A stretch of 47,430 bases of DNA from Tichowtungia sp964398915 (lineage in GTDB: Bacteria > Verrucomicrobiota > Kiritimatiellia > Kiritimatiellales > Tichowtungiaceae): the NCBI GenBank assembly GCA_964398915.1, contig CAYNOR010000015.1, positions 1-47,430 of the forward strand, given 5' to 3'. The notes beneath the pieces were generated by a model, which was not told the origin of the DNA, searched no databases, and saw only the letters and a program-made list of their open reading frames with translations. The translations under genes were made by a program, and so were the position numbers. Numbering within the stretch: the first letter of the stretch is position 1; each line of letters begins with the position of its first letter. This document shows positions 16,814 to 24,214 of this stretch, one piece after another.

Positions 16814-17439
16814 ATGATCCCTTCTCGCACATAAAGATAAGTGCCAGCCGAAAGCTCGCCGACATTTTCAATGGGCGCCGCCGCGCTGCCTTCTTCTAAA
16901 ACACAGATAGGATACACAATCTCGGCTTCATGGATTTCTGGAACAGTGAAATGCGATGCCGAGTTAACAACAACTTCTTCAAAGGTGTCGTACCATAGCT
17001 CAACCTGATCTTCGCTTTGTGCTTTTTTTTCATCGTCAGACAACAGCACTGTTGGTCGTATCCTTATAATCAGGGTTCCCCGCCTACCCAGACCATCTTT
17101 AGAAAAGTCATTGAAACGCTGAATGATCCCGTTTCCCTTATATAGATATTGGCCAGCGACAAGGGTTTCGCACTCCTCTGGGTAAACTAATAATCCACGA
17201 ATCTCCATATTAGGAACAAATCCTTCGTCACGCTCCTTATCCCACTCCAGGAAACATACGGGGAGTTTGATTTTGGCCTCATATCCATCCGGGATTAGGA
17301 ACTCCTCTTCGACCTCAACACTCATCGGTTCAGAATTAAGGTCCTGCTGATACAAAAGCGCATCATCATTGCCCTCAATATAATCCTCATCCACGAGCGA
17401 ATCGAAAGTTGGGCGAACTGTTAGTTCAAGTTTTTCCAT
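16798..17439 (-). CDS. Unknown acidic protein with an internal repeat
   Basis: 213 residues starting MEKLELTVRP at 17439 (AAGGAA 9 bases upstream). It is acidic. Two halves each end in the same motif: AGQYLYKGNGIIQRF in the middle and AGTYLYVREGIIQRIK at the C-terminus, so it probably arose by domain duplication. No family recognised; no membrane segment. Driven by promoter copy g. Confidence 0.7.
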   Translation of the reverse strand: MEKLELTVRPTFDSLVDEDYIEGNDDALLYQQDLNSEPMSVEVEEEFLIPDGYEAKIKLPVCFLEWDKERDEGFVPNMEIRGLLVYPEECETLVAGQYLYKGNGIIQRFNDFSKDGLGRRGTLIIRIRPTVLLSDDEKKAQSEDQVELWYDTFEEVVVNSASHFTVPEIHEAEIVYPICVLEEGSAAAPIENVGELSAGTYLYVREGIIQRIK

Positions 17440-17469
17440 AATGGGTTCCTTTTTTGAATCTTGGACACC

Positions 17470-17502
17470 AGAATAGCAGTCCGTCACGGACACAGGGTGT
17501 CC
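17470..17502 (-). promoter_or_regulatory. Recurring island promoter, copy g
   Basis: Minus strand: GGACACAGGGTGTCC region read as GGAC-N7-GTCC, 12 bases, TATTCT. Here the dyad is extended (GGACAC/GTGTCC). The start codon at 17439 follows 30 bases after the -10 box. Confidence 0.8.
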
Positions 17503-17534
17503 TATGAAAGAAAAACGGCAAAGGAATATGTCTG

Positions 17535-17795
17535 CTAAATTTTCCGCTGTAAGGAGGCGGAGACGGCACAGAGAATTCCGGCCAGCTCTTTTGGCTCCAG
17601 CAAATCCTCATCGGCGGCAAAAATTGCCAGTTCGGCAACATCTCCAAGTGGAATTTCGCTTGAGCTTTGCGGACTGAACCCGCCATTACGAACTGGGAAT
17701 CTATCCCGAATGGAGAGCTCAGTTTCGTCCCACGTTGCGCCGCCGGATTCAATCAGATGCCCGCCGCCTAAATTTTTTGTTTTCGTGACTTTCAT
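17535..17795 (-). CDS. Unknown small protein, copy 1 of a paralogous pair
   Basis: 86 residues from the ATG at 17795 (GGAAAGGA upstream). Motifs GGGHL and SSSEIPLGD; C-terminus LCAVSASLQRK. About 70% identical to the product at 20115-20375. It starts two bases after the stop of a short upstream ORF, so translation is probably coupled. Function unknown; the family is small and acidic, like many antitoxins or immunity proteins, but nothing specific supports that. Confidence 0.7.
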   Translation of the reverse strand: MKVTKTKNLGGGHLIESGGATWDETELSIRDRFPVRNGGFSPQSSSEIPLGDVAELAIFAADEDLLEPKELAGILCAVSASLQRKI

Positions 17796-17797
17796 TT

Positions 17798-17935
17798 TTA
17801 GAGTCCTTTCCATTGAATATTATACGCCGATTCCCATGAACTATAATTTTCGGGATCTAAATACGCCGCGACGGCGGTGTTCTGCGTAAAATTCGCGCAC
17901 TCTGGATCAAAGCTTCAGGTGTAGCATGCGTACAT
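17798..17935 (-). pseudogene. Short leader ORF with an in-frame TGA
   Basis: Behind AAGGAG, an ATG at 17935 opens MYACYT, then TGA at codon 7, then the same frame continues for 38 codons (SFDPECANFTQNTAVAAYLD... to WKGL) and ends 2 bases before the next gene. Either a nonsense-mutated small gene or recoding; mutation is more likely. It sits where truncated gene starts occur in sister units. Confidence 0.5.
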
Positions 17936-17958
17936 AAAAAACTCCTTGATTTTCAGCC

Positions 17959-17992
17959 AGAATAGCAACCCTGCCCCGGACATAGAGCGTCT
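17959..17992 (-). promoter_or_regulatory. Recurring island promoter, copy h
   Basis: Minus strand: AGAC-GCTCTAT-GTCC, 13 bases, TATTCT, ahead of the short ORF at 17935 and the gene at 17795. Confidence 0.75.
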
Positions 17993-18001
17993 CAGTAATG
18001 T

Positions 18002-18433
18002 TTATTCCGTTGTCAGAATACTTTTAACCTGAACCAAAACGCCGGGAATTTGTCTGCCTTGCGCAAGCAGACTCAGAGCAATGTCAGTTGCACGAATTTC
18101 GTTTTTGAGCTTGTTAGCATTGTCGTTTAAAAAACTTTGCAGCTCCGCATCAGGAAAGACTAATCCCAACGGAAGAAGTTCGCGATTCACATCCTGAGCA
18201 ATCGCATCGACAGGCTTCTTTGCCACACAACCGCACATCATCATAAAAAGCACATTTTCAATCATGTTCTGATTGCCAAACCCATCGAAGCTCGCCTTGA
18301 AATCGTTGTAATCGATCCTGCTCTTGGCACTGGTTGTAATTGTGTCCCATATAACATCTTCCGGCTGTTTCACTAGACCCCCTTTCATGTCATCCAGATA
18401 TGTCTTCTTCCGCCCCCATCCGCCTGCTTTCAA
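18002..18433 (-). CDS. Unknown protein co-transcribed with the PD-(D/E)XK nuclease
   Basis: Up to 143 residues if the TTG at 18433, overlapping the nuclease stop codon (TTGA), is used; an ATG at 18388 is the alternative, though it has no ribosome site. Soluble, mixed alpha, no recognised family. Tight overlap with the nuclease suggests a functional pair. Confidence 0.55.
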   Translation of the reverse strand: MKAGGWGRKKTYLDDMKGGLVKQPEDVIWDTITTSAKSRIDYNDFKASFDGFGNQNMIENVLFMMMCGCVAKKPVDAIAQDVNRELLPLGLVFPDAELQSFLNDNANKLKNEIRATDIALSLLAQGRQIPGVLVQVKSILTTE

Positions 18434-19398
18434 GCCAAGCGCACCATTTTTAGCATGGCAGAGATTCTCCCAATTAACTCAATCGTTGCTTCAAAATCTA
18501 AGACGCCGTCTTTTGTCTTGCGGTATTCCTCATTCAGGACGCAAACCGTCATATACGATCCCAGTCCAAATCGATCCGGTTTTCTGAGATTAAATCCAGC
18601 TGCCGTCCCAGCGGATAGAATGGCTTCATGCCACTGCTGGCGTTCAGAAGATTGTTGTTCCCGATCATCAACTTCGATTTTAAAACAGAATTTTTCCTGC
18701 TCCAGTTGCAAATAGGCGTTCTGGTGCCAAGAGAACCAAAAGCCAAGAAACCCGCCGGATGGATTGGCAACATAGTCCCAGTTTCCATCCGGAAACGCTT
18801 TTTTCATTTCCACATAGAACCCGATCCACGAGTTCCATTTCCACTCCTGTAAAGGAAGCCGCCTGAAACTCTGAACCTCATATTCAACTTCATTCAGACA
18901 CGCTCTGAAGTCCTGAAAAATATCGCTATCGACGGACTCGTATTGATTCAGAATCGCCAGAAGATCGCCCCGCAGAAACGGCTGATATCCGGCAGCTGTT
19001 ACAGGCCCGTAGTTTGACTGATCCCGGGTTTTGAAATAGATCGGCAAGATGTTCCCGGCGGCAAAGCCGCGATTCCGGACTCCGTCGAAATAGCGTTGTA
19101 GCTGGTCAGAATGCTGAGATGTATGGGTTTTGTCCTCAATCAGAACGGCAAACAAACCATTGACGACACACAACACATCAATATTCACATCCTGCTTTGA
19201 AATTTCAACCGATTGAATCTCGGAAGGGAACTCGCACTCGTGTTTCTCAAAGCAGACACGAAGAATGTCTGTGGCGCAGGCGTTGAGTTGCGGATGCGAG
19301 GTCTTGTAACAAGGCTTCGCCCATGACAGAAGCCAACAGATAAAGGCATCCTGAGAAAGCTCACTGGTTGCAAAATTAAAAAGGTTAGGCTTATTCAT
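18430..19398 (-). CDS. PD-(D/E)XK nuclease superfamily protein
   Basis: 322 residues starting MNKPNLFNFATSELSQDAF behind AAAGGACAC. The core is IDVLCVVNG...VLIEDKTHTSQHSDQLQRY (about residues 72-105), the D-x(n)-ExK plus QL.RY pattern of the PDDEXK_4 group found in defence loci. Truncated copies of its first codons, each with its own promoter, are found at 20037 and 20425. It lies at the end of a unit whose promoter (copy i) is more than 650 bases upstream, after the gene at 19412-19924. Confidence 0.85.
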   Translation of the reverse strand: MNKPNLFNFATSELSQDAFICWLLSWAKPCYKTSHPQLNACATDILRVCFEKHECEFPSEIQSVEISKQDVNIDVLCVVNGLFAVLIEDKTHTSQHSDQLQRYFDGVRNRGFAAGNILPIYFKTRDQSNYGPVTAAGYQPFLRGDLLAILNQYESVDSDIFQDFRACLNEVEYEVQSFRRLPLQEWKWNSWIGFYVEMKKAFPDGNWDYVANPSGGFLGFWFSWHQNAYLQLEQEKFCFKIEVDDREQQSSERQQWHEAILSAGTAAGFNLRKPDRFGLGSYMTVCVLNEEYRKTKDGVLDFEATIELIGRISAMLKMVRLA

Positions 19399-19411
19399 TT
19401 CGTGTCCTTTT

Positions 19412-19924
19412 TCAAAACTCCACTCGGCTCTGGAACTGGAGTTGCAGATTTATAAAAACAGACTCAATGCGCGGCAGATCACCCCAGCTTAGATCGGTAT
19501 GGTGGTACAGCTCGTGATACCACCAGCCGTGAAATTCGTCTTTCATCGGATGCCCGGCACGATGTTCAAACTCGTTATGATTGATGCCGTCCGCAATCCC
19601 GAATTCCCACTGTTTATCTGCATGATAACACGATAACAGTTTCGCCAGAATATTGTCCTGTTCCTCATCCCAGGCGGGATCGGTCTCCCGGAGCATGAAC
19701 AGCACCTCGCACTCGACATTGTATCCCTGATTGCAGAGTGCGGTTTCTTTCTCTCTGGCGGCTCCGACCTCCAGCAAACGCAAAATCTCCGCCTTCACCT
19801 GCCGCTCCAACTCCATCAGCTTCTCATTTAGTCGGCAGAGAAAAGAGCGCTCATCCGCCGACAGATCGTCAGCGCCCTTATAAAACCGCTCCAGCATTAA
19901 ATTCTGTTCAATCCCGCCACTCAT
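19412..19924 (-). CDS. Unknown soluble protein
   Basis: 170 residues from the ATG at 19924, which overlaps the stop codon of a 38-codon leader (ATGA), so it is translationally coupled. The N-terminal half is helical and charged; the C-terminal half is rich in His, Trp and Tyr (HGWWYHELYHHTDLSWGD), which could bind metal. No family recognised. 13 bases before the nuclease start. Confidence 0.7.
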   Translation of the reverse strand: MSGGIEQNLMLERFYKGADDLSADERSFLCRLNEKLMELERQVKAEILRLLEVGAAREKETALCNQGYNVECEVLFMLRETDPAWDEEQDNILAKLLSCYHADKQWEFGIADGINHNEFEHRAGHPMKDEFHGWWYHELYHHTDLSWGDLPRIESVFINLQLQFQSRVEF

Positions 19925-20037
19925 TCCGGACTCCCTACTGCGGATGAGTGCCTCTTAAGGCTGGATTCCCACACGATAAAGGCATCCTGCACCAGCACGT
20001 TCATCGCAAAATCAAACAGATTGGGTCGTTCCGGCAT
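19921..20037 (-). pseudogene. Truncated 5' copy of the PD-(D/E)XK gene acting as leader (38 codons)
   Basis: MPERPNLFDFAMNVLVQDAF parallels MNKPNLFNFATSELSQDAF, the start of the full nuclease at 19398, then diverges and stops. It has its own ribosome site (CTGGAGG) and promoter (copy i), and its stop overlaps the next start (ATGA). Confidence 0.85.
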
Positions 20038-20063
20038 AAAGGGTCCTCCAGTTTTTTTCCAGA

Positions 20064-20096
20064 AGAATACCCCCGCCGGTCGGACATAGAGCGTCC
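20064..20096 (-). promoter_or_regulatory. Recurring island promoter, copy i
   Basis: Minus strand: GGAC-GCTCTAT-GTCC, GACCGG start of a 12-base spacer, TATTCT; 26 bases before the leader ATG at 20037. Confidence 0.85.
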
Positions 20097-20114
20097 AGCC
20101 GAAACAAATAACGA

Positions 20115-20375
20115 TTATAGTTTCCGGCGCAACGAGGCGGAGACGGCGCAAAGAATTTCTGTCAGTTCGTTCGGTGCCAGCAAATCCTGCTCAGCAGCAA
20201 AGATAACTAACTCTGGAACATCGCCCAGAGGGATTTCACTGGAACTATGCGGGTTGAATCCACCATTGCGCGTTGGATACCTGTCCCGGACAGACATCTC
20301 GTCTTCATCCCAGGTTGATTTCCCAGCCTCAAGAAGATGCCCGCCGCCAAAATCTTTTGTTTTTAATACCTTCAT
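20115..20375 (-). CDS. Unknown small protein, copy 2 of a paralogous pair
   Basis: 86 residues from the ATG at 20375, overlapping the stop of a 17-codon leader (ATGA). MKVLKTKDFGGGHL and SSSEIPLGD match the copy at 17535-17795 along the whole length. In both copies the gene is the payload right behind a short leader and an island promoter. Unknown function. Confidence 0.7.
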   Translation of the reverse strand: MKVLKTKDFGGGHLLEAGKSTWDEDEMSVRDRYPTRNGGFNPHSSSEIPLGDVPELVIFAAEQDLLAPNELTEILCAVSASLRRKL

Positions 20376-20425
20376 AAATTCCCCTCGGGCGTCGAAAAAC
20401 CAAACAGATTAGGTTGTTTTGACAT
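20372..20425 (-). pseudogene. Truncated 5' copy of the PD-(D/E)XK gene acting as leader (17 codons)
   Basis: MSKQPNLFGFSTPEGNL then stop: the first ten codons match the nuclease starts at 19398 and 20037. A ribosome site (TGGAG) precedes it and its stop overlaps the payload start. Confidence 0.8.
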
Positions 20426-20449
20426 AAGGTATTCTCCAGTTTTCCCAGA

Positions 20450-20482
20450 AGAATACCCTCGCCGGTCGGACATAGAGCGTCC
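20450..20482 (-). promoter_or_regulatory. Recurring island promoter, copy j
   Basis: Minus strand: GGAC-GCTCTAT-GTCC, 12 bases, TATTCT. From the dyad through TATTCTTCTGG it is almost identical to copy i. Confidence 0.85.
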
Positions 20483-20650
20483 AATGCGTAAAAGAATCAA
20501 TATTCTCAAAACGACATTGCCCGCAGTCAAAGCGCTCTCCGAATAAAAATACAAAAACTCATGTACTTAAAACGAAGATTTTGCGACAAACAGCGACGGA
20601 GTTCGACAGGCGAATTCAAAGACGAAATATCTGCGGGACAGGATAGAAAA

Positions 20651-21811
20651 ATGACGCATCACACCCTTAAAGCTCTTTTACTTGAAGTTAACCACCTGAT
20701 TGATGTGCAGAAGAGGCTTTCTACACGAACTGGCGACAACTTTAATATTTTTAAAATATTGGGTGTCGAGTCTCGCGAAGTTCAAACCCACTCGTCTTTT
20801 TTAAGAGAGCTTTTGGATCCTCGGGGCGCACATGGAATGGGCTCTGTTTTTTTAAATCTTTTTCTACAAAACCTAACGCCTGAGCTCCAAAGGTTTGAAT
20901 CGGCATCCGCTCGTGTAACTTCCGAACGGTTTATCGGTATAATTAATAACGATTACACCCGAGGAGGGAGAATTGACTTATTTCTAGAGGATAAAAATAA
21001 ACGCCGCATTTTTATCGAGAACAAAATTTATGCTAAAGATCAGAAGAATCAGCTACTTCGCTATCACCAATTTGATCAATCAGCTTGCTTGATTTATTTG
21101 ACGCTTTTCGACAAAGAGCTAGGCCCAAAGAGCGACAGTACGCAAAACATTCCCATAATCTATTTGTCGTATGCCAATCACATTTTACGATGGCTTGAAG
21201 ATTGCCGGAAAGAAGCCGTGCTGCACCCAACGGTCAGAGAAGCTTTAACACAGTACATCGAGCTAATTCGACACCTAACAAATCAAACAACAAGGGATGC
21301 TATGAAAGAGGAAATTGAGCTGTTACTGGTTAAAAATCCTGAATACATTGATGCCATTAACGCCGCCACAGATACGTTGAACGCGATAAAGAATAAATCT
21401 CGGACCCTTTTTTTCGAGGCATTTAAATCCGAATTTTCAACCACCCCCCTCCTCCTGAGCGGAGGATTGACTATAAGATTTGAATTCAATGAAGACGGTG
21501 AAGGGTTCTACATCGGATACAAGTTGTTTGAAAAGGATAAAGACATAAGCGATTCCCCATTGGCTGAGAAGTATTTCGACAAACTATGTGAGATAAATTC
21601 GACATTCCATAAGCGCCCAAAAGGATGGCTGGGGTGGTACTGGCCTGCCTTCTTTGCCGGAAAGCAATTTAAACACCTCGACAGCAAAATTATCCTGCGC
21701 CTTTTTTCAGAAGAAGCTTTCAGAAAAGAAACTGTTTCTGAAATTATCAACGAAGATTCAGAAATTCGGAAAGCATTTCTGGAATGGCAAGCCAAAGATT
21801 CGGGAGAATAA
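20651..21811 (+). CDS. PD-(D/E)XK nuclease family protein
   Basis: 386 residues from MTHHTLKALLLEVNH (AGGAT 5 bases upstream); the frame is open from 20561 but that ATG has no ribosome site. The core GRIDLFLEDKNKRRIFIENKIYAKDQKNQLLRY (about residues 102-135) has the catalytic D, E-x-K and Q of the PDDEXK_4 group. The C-terminal half is unassigned. It differs from the nuclease at 18430 outside the core. AT-richer than its neighbours, which suggests a separate origin. Confidence 0.85.
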   Translation: MTHHTLKALLLEVNHLIDVQKRLSTRTGDNFNIFKILGVESREVQTHSSFLRELLDPRGAHGMGSVFLNLFLQNLTPELQRFESASARVTSERFIGIINNDYTRGGRIDLFLEDKNKRRIFIENKIYAKDQKNQLLRYHQFDQSACLIYLTLFDKELGPKSDSTQNIPIIYLSYANHILRWLEDCRKEAVLHPTVREALTQYIELIRHLTNQTTRDAMKEEIELLLVKNPEYIDAINAATDTLNAIKNKSRTLFFEAFKSEFSTTPLLLSGGLTIRFEFNEDGEGFYIGYKLFEKDKDISDSPLAEKYFDKLCEINSTFHKRPKGWLGWYWPAFFAGKQFKHLDSKIILRLFSEEAFRKETVSEIINEDSEIRKAFLEWQAKDSGE

Positions 21812-22005
21812 TTTCCGGGAGTATAACACTACTGTCCGGTAAAAGTTTTCACAGCATGAATACCATCTGAAGGGATTCGTGTCCATCGGGCGGATGAACA
21901 GGTCCCCCGGGGCTTAAACAGAGCAAGTCCATACGCATCATCAGACCGTCTTTGACCCGCCGGGCCATCGTGGTCAGGCTCATTTCAGCTTTGGTCATGA
22001 ACTTG

Positions 22006-22080
22006 ATGTAGGAGAGCCGGTAATCCGGAAGTCCATATTGGTTTTGGCACGGGTCACGAAGAACGCCCCGGTTTCATGGA
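22006..22080 (-). pseudogene. IS4-family transposase remnant
   Basis: About 25 codons read HETGAFFVTRAKTNMDFR, the conserved DDE-domain stretch (gaFFVtRaK.N) of IS4-type transposases, then stop. No start, no inverted repeats found. It directly abuts the 3' end of the gene at 22086. The rest of 21812-22005 shows no gene I can name. Confidence 0.55.
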
Positions 22081-22085
22081 TGGAA

Positions 22086-22310
22086 TTACCCTCGGGATTT
22101 TCTTTTCGCTTTCCTGGCCTCACGCCGAGCGTTCAACTCCAGCTTTACCGCCACGCTGTAGCAGGCTTGCAACGGCATCCTGAAAATTTGACGGCAACCT
22201 TTGAGGCGAAAGCCGATAACATCCCCCGGCGCAAGGCTAACGATAATGTTCCGCCCGGCATCACGCGTCCGGGTGGTTTCTCTAATAACAGTTTTCCTCA
22301 GCAGAATCAT
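22086..22310 (-). CDS. Small basic protein, copy 2 of a paralogous pair
   Basis: 74 residues from the ATG at 22310 (GGAAGG upstream; an ATG two codons earlier is possible). About 80% identical to the product at 14818-15042, with the same divergent promoter arrangement. Very basic tail (REARKAKRKSRG) would suit nucleic acid binding; that is inference. Confidence 0.7.
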   Translation of the reverse strand: MILLRKTVIRETTRTRDAGRNIIVSLAPGDVIGFRLKGCRQIFRMPLQACYSVAVKLELNARREARKAKRKSRG

Positions 22311-22345
22311 AGGCATCCATCCTTCCGTAAATAATGATTCTGCTA

Positions 22346-22378
22346 CGAATACCAGACGCGGCAGGACACCAGAGGTCT
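22346..22378 (-). promoter_or_regulatory. Recurring island promoter, copy p
   Basis: Minus strand: AGAC-CTCTGGT-GTCC, 12 bases, TATTCG; nearly identical to copy o. Confidence 0.7.
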
Positions 22379-22411
22379 TACCGACTTTTAATATATATTT
22401 CCCATCCTCCC

Positions 22412-22444
22412 GGACGCTCTATGTCCGACCGGCTTCGGTACGAT
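22412..22444 (+). promoter_or_regulatory. Recurring island promoter, copy d
   Basis: GGAC-GCTCTAT-GTCC, 12 bases, TACGAT, then the same aacaaaaggagttggt leader as copy c, then the start at 22474. Confidence 0.8.
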
Positions 22445-22473
22445 GTCTTCGATAATTAACAAAAGGAGTTGGT

Positions 22474-22956
22474 ATGACAAAAGGCTACCTAAAAACAGGC
22501 GCAGAGTTTTCCGATGATCGGACGCATCGCTACGCCCTTTACCGGGTTTGGGATGAGTCTAAACCGTTAATTATGTTCATCGGGCTGAATCCTTCAACTG
22601 CAGATGAAAATAAGGATGACCCGACGATCAAGCGGTGTGTTGCCTTTGCCAAACACTGGGGTTATGGCGGGCTTATCATGGCCAATATTTTTGCTTACCG
22701 TGCGACCGACCCGCGAAAGATGAAAAAGGCAACCGATCCCGTTGGCCCCGAGAATGACAAATGGATACGGAAGCTCGCCAAGAACGTGGACAAGGTTGTC
22801 GGCGTTTGGGGCAATCATGGAGCCCATCAAAACCGGGGCGAGGATGTTGTAAAAATGTTTCCCAAGCTATTTTGCATCGAACAGAACAAATCCGGAACTC
22901 CGGCTCATCCCTTATACAAAAAGATGACAAACGACCCTGTGCCATTCGACCGCTGA
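22474..22956 (+). CDS. DUF1643 family protein
   Basis: 160 residues. MFIGLNPSTADENKDDPTIKRC is the DUF1643 signature, followed by GGLIMANIFAYRATDP and, later, VVGVWGNHG. Full length for the family. DUF1643 proteins are often found in phage and defence neighbourhoods and may share the UDG fold, but their activity is unknown. Its promoter and ribosome site are duplicates of those in front of the unrelated gene at 15209. Confidence 0.88.
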   Translation: MTKGYLKTGAEFSDDRTHRYALYRVWDESKPLIMFIGLNPSTADENKDDPTIKRCVAFAKHWGYGGLIMANIFAYRATDPRKMKKATDPVGPENDKWIRKLAKNVDKVVGVWGNHGAHQNRGEDVVKMFPKLFCIEQNKSGTPAHPLYKKMTNDPVPFDR

Positions 22957-22970
22957 TCTATTGCAGGTGA

Positions 22971-23429
22971 TTAGTCGTCGAGACTGCGCTGAGCTGATTT
23001 GATGTTTTTTGCCAAAACTGGGGCCCTCAAATCAGCAAGATTCTTCTCTAGATCCCTTATATAATCGTCGATAGAGATTTCAGACAACCGTTTGTGTCCG
23101 GAACGCAAGAGTGTGTCTTTTTGAGCTTTTGCTTCCTCGAGAATATAATCTATTACCACCACGAGATATGCTTGTTTATCTTCGGGCTCAAGGTAGAACT
23201 TATAGCTGGGAGTGACGGACCAGATTTTAGGAAAATGCATTTTGGCCCAAGAGCCCTTCAATGCCCGACAGGCATCACATGATGCAACGAGGTTCTTATG
23301 GCAACAGCTTCCTTCTCGTCGCTTTGGAATTAGCCGATCCTCAAAAAGAGGGGAGCTTTTTGAAATGGCCTCCCCGCAATAAACACACTTCCAGTGGCAT
23401 TGTTCGAAAATCTGTTCCTTCCGTGCCAT
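22971..23429 (-). CDS. HNH endonuclease-like protein
   Basis: 152 residues behind AAAGGAGG. CVYCGEAI near residue 15 and CDACRALKG near 51 form a zinc pair; EDRLIPKRREG and HKNLVASC stand where the HNH core lies (first His replaced by the EDR/IPK segment, then N). Hence HNH fold is likely, catalytic status uncertain. Last gene of a long same-strand run from 27482, 38 bases after the preceding gene. Confidence 0.7.
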   Translation of the reverse strand: MARKEQIFEQCHWKCVYCGEAISKSSPLFEDRLIPKRREGSCCHKNLVASCDACRALKGSWAKMHFPKIWSVTPSYKFYLEPEDKQAYLVVVIDYILEEAKAQKDTLLRSGHKRLSEISIDDYIRDLEKNLADLRAPVLAKNIKSAQRSLDD

Positions 23430-23467
23430 TTAAAACCTCCTTTTTTATGTGCCAGACGCCTCTGCTA

Positions 23468-24118
23468 TTACAAGGTAGTGGTGTTGCCATATCTGTCGCA
23501 TGTATACGACGGATGGTAGCTTTCGATGAGTTTATTTGTATTCGACGTTGCCTGTACGATTTTGAATTTTTTCGTACCTATTTTTGATAGTGAATAAAGT
23601 CGTCCTGAGTCTGGCCATGAAATGTATTTTTTTAGTTCCACAATCAAGTCCTTGTCTTCAGATGATTTTCGCCCGCAGGCGATAACGACAGGAGCCTTTA
23701 AAAAGATTGCGTCAGTCTGGCTGGTTAACATACTCGGGGGCGGGAGCGGGAGCCGCATATTATTTTTAAATTGTTTTATTGCTGTGCCTGAGCACTGGTT
23801 TTTTAGGTTAAAAAGATTGTACAACTTCAGTACGCCGCCAGAGGGGTATCGACTTGAATAGAGATTTATCAAACTGCGCATAAGCGGATCGACAGTGAAC
23901 TCGTAGTAGTTGCCGCTGTTTACATAAAACGGTAGTTTTTGCCCTGCGAGAAAAGTGTTTTTTAGCTTGTTTTGCTTCAGCGGTGTTGCGCTTCCGGGAT
24001 TGAGAAGGATAAAACTCGCAAGCAGTTTCCAGCTGGTTCCAAATTGAAGGATTGTCTGGTCACGAAAATCAAGGTTGTTGATTTTGTCCTCTTTCCATCT
24101 GGCAAAACACTGGCACAT
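23468..24118 (-). CDS. DUF1643-like / UDG-fold-like protein
   Basis: 216 residues from the ATG at 24118 (AGGAGGA upstream). SFILLNPGSATP parallels the LNPS motif of DUF1643, and APVVIACGRKSSEDK parallels its later VVG.WG strand. The C-terminus ends with SYHPSYT, comparable to the C-terminal HPS loop of UDG-fold proteins. Diverged, so the call is tentative. Confidence 0.55.
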   Translation of the reverse strand: MCQCFARWKEDKINNLDFRDQTILQFGTSWKLLASFILLNPGSATPLKQNKLKNTFLAGQKLPFYVNSGNYYEFTVDPLMRSLINLYSSRYPSGGVLKLYNLFNLKNQCSGTAIKQFKNNMRLPLPPPSMLTSQTDAIFLKAPVVIACGRKSSEDKDLIVELKKYISWPDSGRLYSLSKIGTKKFKIVQATSNTNKLIESYHPSYTCDRYGNTTTL

Positions 24119-24130
24119 AGATCCTCCTGA

Positions 24131-24205
24131 AACTAAACTGCGTATAAACTGCCATCCGGCAAACTGTGAGTCAACATCAGGGTCAGCAGGACGAACTCCC
24201 CGGTC
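24131..24205 (-). repeat. Fragment resembling the 3' end of the gene at 25010
   Basis: Between the stop at 24215 and the next start at 24118, the minus strand (gaccctgatgttgactca) aligns with gacccgatgtcgactcgg near the 3' end of the gene at 25010, and the similarity continues for about 60 bases at roughly 70%. It looks like a duplicated gene end. Confidence 0.45.
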
Positions 24206-24214
24206 CTATAGTTG

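Noticed and set aside
21840..22005. Continuation of the IS4-like transposase
   Set aside because: Other frames give MTKAEMSLTTMARRVKDG-like text, but I cannot match it to a transposase region.
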